From: Zonotrichia leucophrys gambelii
Taxonomy: Eukaryota; Chordata; Aves; Passeriformes; Passerellidae
DNA length: 64,000 nt
Reading direction: 5' to 3'
Assembly: GCF_028769735.1 (NCBI RefSeq)
Contig: NC_088169.1
Location: forward strand, 40,896,729 to 40,960,728
Shown in pieces: positions 58,201-64,000 of the stretch. Made by a program: the position numbers and the translations under genes. The notes beneath the pieces are model-generated. The model searched no databases. It had not been told where the DNA came from and saw nothing but the letters and a program-made list of their open reading frames with translations. The number at the start of each line of letters is the position of its first letter. Within the stretch, counting starts at the first letter, position 1.

Positions 58201-61200
58201 ACCTTTCTCCCAGCCATCTCCGTTGTCGGAACTTCCACATCAGGCATAGCCATGGTGGTTTCTCTGTGATGAATAATATGGAAGAGCTCTTAGAGCATAA
58301 GTAAACTGTAGGGTTAGTTCAAGTGTAAGATGGATGATGAGAGTTGCTGTGCTTTTGAGATGGATTTCCCAAATTGCAGCTTTCTGCAGTGAAGGTGGAA
58401 CTCTTTTTTATGTCTTTTTCTGCGTTAAATTTATCACTGTTGCTGCCCAGATCTGGGTAAAACTTGCACATTTGACTTCACACACTAGCCAGCAGTGCTC
58501 AGTCCCCTACCCCTTGCTGAGCCGGTCCCCTTTAGTTCAATAATAAATAACAGTGTTTATTGGAGCAGGATGTGGCTGGCTGCTGGTAATGTCATCCAGT
58601 TTGTACAAATCTGCCAGAGAAGCGTGGAAGCTGCTGCTAGGAGCTCTCCTCATGTAAATTCATTGTCTGTGTTTCCACAGCTGCATGCCAGATAGGGAAG
58701 TCTTGTTAGAAACAAAAGTACTTGAGTGAGCCTTACATCTGGCAGCAGAGGGAAGAGACAAGAGGCCTCCAAATAGTTTCTACCTCTTTGTCTAAATCAA
58801 GAGTTATATTAATTGTTTATTCCTTGTAAAAGTCCCTTTGTCCTTGTTCTCGATCTCTTGGGTTTTTTTGTGGGTGTGCTTATTTGCTTGTTTTGAGAGT
58901 TATTTTTTGCTGTTTAAGTGTTGCCAAGGTAAAATTTTCTTGGACTCCCACATGATGATGTGAGATTCCTGCAGAACTGTCACAAAAGTGGAGTTTGCCC
59001 AGAGCACACAGTGATTCCATCCCTGCTGCAGAGAGGAGACTGGGAGAGTGCCCTGCAGCCAGCATGAGCTATGCAGCAGGAACCCTAAAACTGCAGACCC
59101 AGGTTTGAGCTGACTCTTGTGTATGTCAGATATTGCAGGAGGTGTATAGGCTGCCTGTGGGAATCACTCCTCCAGTGCCCCATGGTCTTTCTTGACCTTC
59201 ACTATTCTTAAAGACAGTCCCTTTGTTACTGCTTCTACAGGCTGGAGAGCTTCTATGGGATGAAGAAAACCTTATTATTTTTTTAGGACAAATATCTCTG
59301 CAAAACTTTCTGTGGATTGGCACTGCCTATCTAATGCCAGTTAATTATTAATCCATTTAGATCTATAGGTATGTGTGAATAACATATTTAAGAACTGAGA
59401 TTTGGATGGGCTCTAATTTTAAGCCGGTCTACACAGACCTGGAACCCCCCAAAATCTTCATCCCCACTGCTCCTTCAGGGGCAGGGAGCAGTCACTGCCT
59501 GCACCCTGGCTGTTAACACAACTCAGGCTCTTACAAAGGCTTGATGAGCTTTTCTGTCCAGCTCCTTTTTGAATAGTTCACCCAAGATGAAATATTCAGA
59601 CTGAGCTGGCCCCTGCAGTGAGGAGAGCAGAGAGGGTGAGGATGACTTTCCTGGGAGGTGCTGCTGAAACCCCCACCAAGGATGGGAATTGTGGGAATGT
59701 GTTTGCCAGAAGCAGCCAGGGGACAGCTGGAGGAATAAAGACCAGGCAGAGAGGAGGAGGGTGAACAAGGAAAGTTTTAGACAGCCAAATTTCTGCCCTT
59801 TGCTTACCTGAATGGCTCCTGTGGTTGGTTATTTTAACCAGGACCTTCAGGCAACAGCTGCCAAGCACAAATCCTTTTTCTTCTGTGCTTAATTGAATTG
59901 AAAATTAACAATAGACTAGCCCTGGCACTTGACTGGACTTTTTTTGCCAGTGTTTAAAAAAGGAAACAGCAGCTTAAGGACAAATAGGTCTCTCAGCTCT
60001 TTGATATTTCTCAGAGTCATGTCACCAGATGGGAGAAGTGATGGCACTGTATGGTGTAAAATGTTGAGAAAGCCTTAAAAAATCATAGGCTTGATAGGGA
60101 TCCAATTATGTTCAGGACTAGGATGTGTTATTCTAGCATACCCCAGCAAACTATAAGCTTGTTGAGAATGAAGTACCAATGGAAAAAAAAATAAATCACA
60201 TTTCCACGATACTCAGGCAAGCCAGAGAGAGAGAGAGAAAGTGTGCCCGGGAACAGCATGTTATAGGGACTTCGTGTCTGCAAGGAAGCTGTGCTAATGA
60301 CTTCCCAGTGGGTGGAACTGGAGAGAAAGTCTTATCTCCAGACTCCTCAGAGATAGGCAGTTGGAAAAATCCAGCTCCACAGCTAATATTTCTGCCTGAC
60401 TAATAGAAGTGCAGAAGTCAAAGATATGGTATGTGTTATGTGTCAAAGCTACAACAGTTGTCACCAAGTCTAAATCAAAACTGCATTGTCAGGCAGAAAA
60501 CCTTATGGGGAATGCAAGGATAATGACAAAAATAATAGGAAGAGAAATAAAAGGTGGAGTCCAAGGAGCCACACAACCATCTGAAATCCTACTATATTTA
60601 ATTTGTTTCTGAGAGAAGTGTTCTCTTGTGGCAGACAGACTCAGATGCATCATTGGTTGAAGTAAATCAGAATTGCTCTTCTGAAGCCAGCAAAGCCATA
60701 TTGATTTACATTACTTGATGGTCTCTGCTTGAAAATTTATCATTGTAACAAATACTATAAAACTCTAGGTTTGTCACCAGCAAAGAGCCTTTAGGGATGG
60801 CAGAAGGGAATCATCCTTCCTGCTTGAACAACAGGATTACTCAAATGGGAAACAGGCTTGCACCAGTCTTCCTTCAGGATATGATGCCACAGCACTATGA
60901 GGTAAAGACATACGGGCAGTAATCCTGGAAAGCAGATGAGTAGCCAAAAACCAGGAATGTCTGGCAGCTGAAAATGTTAAACAGGAAGGAATGGCAAAAA
61001 AAAAAAAAAAAGGCTTGTAAACAGGACCAGTGTGTGAGTGTTTTACTGGCTGTACGCTCATGGCCAAGGAGCTGCACTGATGGATGTTCCTGTCTACCAC
61101 AGGAACAGAAAATGAAGTAGGAAATTCTCCATGGAGTCTGTGTGAGGAGCAGGGTGAAGCCCCAGACTTGCTTGGAAGAGAAGGTTGATTGGGGATTTAG

Positions 61201-63519
61201 GCTTGGTAGGAATGGAGAACTGGCTTTAACCCATGGCATGTTTTTGAAGGTAGCACACCACTGTGCTCAGGTTTGGGAATGCTTGCTTGGCCCCAGCAGG
61301 GGCTTGCCGCACTCAAGAGCCCCACAGTTTATCAGCCATCAAGTAAACAAGTCCTGATATGCACCCTATTTCTATTAATAGCGCCTTTCTTTTGGCAAAC
61401 AGGGTTCAATTCTTTCTTTATCTCATTGTCTGAGTGGGGACTGTTAGTGGATGTCATCCTTCTACATTTATTGTGTGCCACATGAGCTCGCTTTGTACTC
61501 TAGTACAATCACACACAATGGAGGGAGTGCAGAAGCTAAGCAAGCAAAATCGTACAGGAAACCACAGAGCTTGTCATTGACTGTGTTTAACACAGTCTAG
61601 AACCAGCAAGTTCAAAATAAACATTATTTGTTATTCAAAAGACCTCCCAAGCCACTTCCATCAGCTACACAATATTGGAGGAGGAGAATGTGCTCTTATT
61701 TTCCAAGACATAAAGCAGATGGCTTATGTTTTATGGATGGAGAAGACACCACATGTACCTTTACATATACAAACACATCAACATGTGGTCCTGTGCCCAA
61801 CATTAAGCATTGCATGTCTTAGTCTGAAGTACTATTGTATCTTGTGCTTTTTAGTAAGAAATATGCTTTTGGTTTGCTTTGGTACTCAAAATTTGGCAAG
61901 CTGTTTTTTCCATCTCTTTTCTCTTGGTATTGTGGCAGTAGAAATCTCAAACTATTTACCTAGAAGTCTGCCTTCTGAAATATATCTACTTATCTTCTGT
62001 CTAAACTGTCCCCACTCATATTTCATGTGCCTATAGGATTTCATCTCTGTTTTTAAAAGCAGAGAAGAAATTATAGCCTGTGATTTGACAAGGAGACTCT
62101 GCAGCAATCTTGACTTTTGATACAGATGACCTTTATTTTCCCACGTGTAAAATTCAGATTCAACATTTTCTTCCATGTCTCTACAAGGCCCAATTTCCCA
62201 ACCTTGATTTAGACCTTGGAATGGGAGATAATTGTGAAGTGCACAGAGAGCTAAATTAGCCTGGGCAGTAGAAATATACTTTAATGGGGCCAGACTGATT
62301 GAAGTAGCTGAGGTTGCACAAGTATTTTGGGTCAGTGCTGGGCTTTTCAGCCAGACCCTTTGCACTAAAGGATTTCCCCTGAACGTGTAGAGCATCAGGA
62401 GATTATCTGCCCAGCTGTCTAACTATCAGTCTTGAGTGAACACACACTTCAGTTTAATTGTCTTCAGTGTGACAGCCACCTCACTAAATGCAGAAACACA
62501 ATGATATTAAAATTATGCACCCTCAAAGGTTGAATTCCCATGGGTCATTAATTACACAAAGATGCAGAATTCTTCCGTACAGTTTTTTAAACAATAGTGC
62601 TACAATATGGATTGTATACTGAAGACTGAAAATGAACCTGGAATCCTTGGAGAGCTTCAGGATGACTCAGCCAGTGTAAAGGATTTGTTGCATTGTCCTG
62701 AGGATACGACAGTAATTTATACTGATAGGGACATGATGACAGGGAGCCACATCCCGCAGACCCTACTGAGACAATCTGTCCCACATCCCTACTGCCACAT
62801 CCCGCCAGAGGATATCTGTGAGAGATACAATGATAGTCCCAGCATCTGAATCCCTAGCAGGTTGGCACATCCCCAAAACAAATCCATAGATGCTTCATTT
62901 ACACACATTTGTATCCAATTGCTTCTGTGGGTGGAAGAGAGCAGAGGCTTGGACAGGGATCCAAAAGGATGTGGCTGTTACTGGCTGCAGGAGCTGCCCT
63001 GGATGCCAGTTTCCCTGGGATGACAGGGTAACAATGTGAGGAAGGCATCTCCTGCTCCTGAGGCCCTTCCTGAGGGACATCCCATGTGGGCCATGGCAGA
63101 CCCAGCACTTGGCTGGAATTGTCTGTGTGACTCATGTGCTCAGCCCTTTCAAAGGCTCAGCCTGGCAGCCTGCTCACATTTTGTCCCTGATTTCCTGGGT
63201 CTCAACATCCTCACCCTTCCACAGAAATATACAAAACACTGGGGAGCTTTCCTCCCCACCAGCTGACTTTTCAATTTTGCTCTTTTTGTCAGGGCTTGTC
63301 CCTGGAGCTGCCCAGCAAGACTCCCAGGAAAACTCCCGCACAATTTATTTTACTGCCTTCCCACCCGCTGCTCTCAGAGGCACATGCTGGGCAGTCACTC
63401 ATGCAGCAGCATGTCCCTGGCCTCGGGTGCCAAACTGAGGGGCTTCACAGTCAGTCCTGAGGGTTCAAAGAATGTCTGATAACCACCCTGTGCCCCTGGG
63501 CTGCTCATGACCTCACACT
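58201..63519. other. Unique sequence, no gene recognised
   Basis: The longest frames are 147 codons (61952-62395, minus), 114 codons (60895-61239, minus) and 109 codons (63109-63438, plus); none resembles a known protein. A run of 16 A is at 60996-61011 and a short GA repeat at 60224-60241. No CR1 or LTR landmark is visible. Confidence 0.6.
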
Positions 63520-63547
63520 GCATATATGCATATATACATATTTACAC

Positions 63548-63578
<31 letters not shown>

Positions 63579-63600
63579 CACAATTTTTTAATATATATTC
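63520..63600. repeat. AT-rich microsatellite, (TA)n core with TACA/TATG flanks
   Basis: An uninterrupted alternating TA tract spans 63558-63578 (about 10 units). It is flanked by 'catatatgcatatatacata' (63521-63540) and 'tacacaca' and 'tacata' variants, and ends in 'aatatatatt'. It is a low-complexity, self-complementary tract. Confidence 0.95.
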
Positions 63601-64000
63601 TTTTGTGCATATGTTTGTGTATTTATACAGTCAAGGTATACAGAAAACATGGAAGTGAATTCTAAAATACAGTGAGAACACTTTTTACCCCAAAATTGCT
63701 TTCTTCTCTTAACACTTTGCAGTTTAATTTAGGGTGCAAATTCATCCTGAATGACTCCGACATGACAGCAGGATGCACTCATCTGTTCACTTTTGAATAT
63801 GAAAATCCTCAAGGGACATCAATCAAGCTTTCCTAGTGGCTTCCCACATACATCCATCCATCTTCCGTATTTTTGTACATGCTCACGCTGCAGTAAGCTT
63901 GAAAACAGTAAAGTTACAAACCCAGAGCTATGAAACAGTGTATAAAATAACAGTATGTCTCTGGTTGTAATTAACTGAAGAATTGACACAAAATTAAAGC
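63601..64000. other. Unique AT-rich sequence to the window end
   Basis: Nothing recognisable occurs apart from a short 'catccatccatc' run at 63851-63862. Confidence 0.6.

Noticed and set aside
60996..61011. A16 run as the tail of a processed retrogene or SINE
   Set aside because: No upstream gene-like or tRNA-like sequence and no flanking duplication; bird genomes have few such elements.

Overview
The window looks like bird nuclear DNA, most likely from a songbird (passerine). The evidence is its interspersed repeats: many pieces of the avian CR1 LINE, including several with the typical 3' tail ending in repeats of ATTCTATG, two copies of an avian ERV LTR (family recalled as ERVL-like), and one short LTR of the K type common in songbirds. 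The repeat names come from memory of these families; no database search was possible. I found no protein-coding gene, no exon with convincing splice sites, no tRNA or rRNA gene and no CRISPR array. The stretch is best read as a gene desert or part of one very long intron, with AT-rich unique sequence between repeats.

Layout. 1-2278: two CR1 copies in the same direction, the second carrying a decayed reverse-transcriptase (RT) ORF. 2.3-8.2 kb: unique sequence with two CR1 pieces. 8.25-9.15 kb: LTR copy 1 (+). 9.2-14.6 kb: unique sequence with one CR1 tail. 14.66-16.9 kb: a long, very old CR1 on the minus strand, readable from tail through RT toward the endonuclease end. 17-24.3 kb: unique. 24.28-25.63 kb: LTR copy 2 (-), with a 39-bp minisatellite expanded inside it. 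26-51 kb: unique sequence with six more CR1 pieces and a (ATCC)15 microsatellite. 51.69-52.15 kb: solo K-type LTR (+). 56.1-56.93 kb: two CR1 RT fragments placed head to head, one of them internally deleted. 57.4 kb: a cluster of overlapping small palindromes. 57.9 kb: a CR1 tail. 58.2-63.5 kb: unique. 63.5 kb: an AT-rich dinucleotide repeat.

The long open frames (up to 323 codons at 24.7-25.6 kb) arise from repeat sequence. They lie in the LTRs, in the minisatellite whose unit is a multiple of three, or in CR1 ORF2. No genes act together here. The interest lies in repeat history: an inverted CR1 pair, an LTR with an internal minisatellite and a lost poly(A) signal, a CR1 missing its 3' end, and an old CR1 that could easily be missed. 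I found no evidence of a new biological system.
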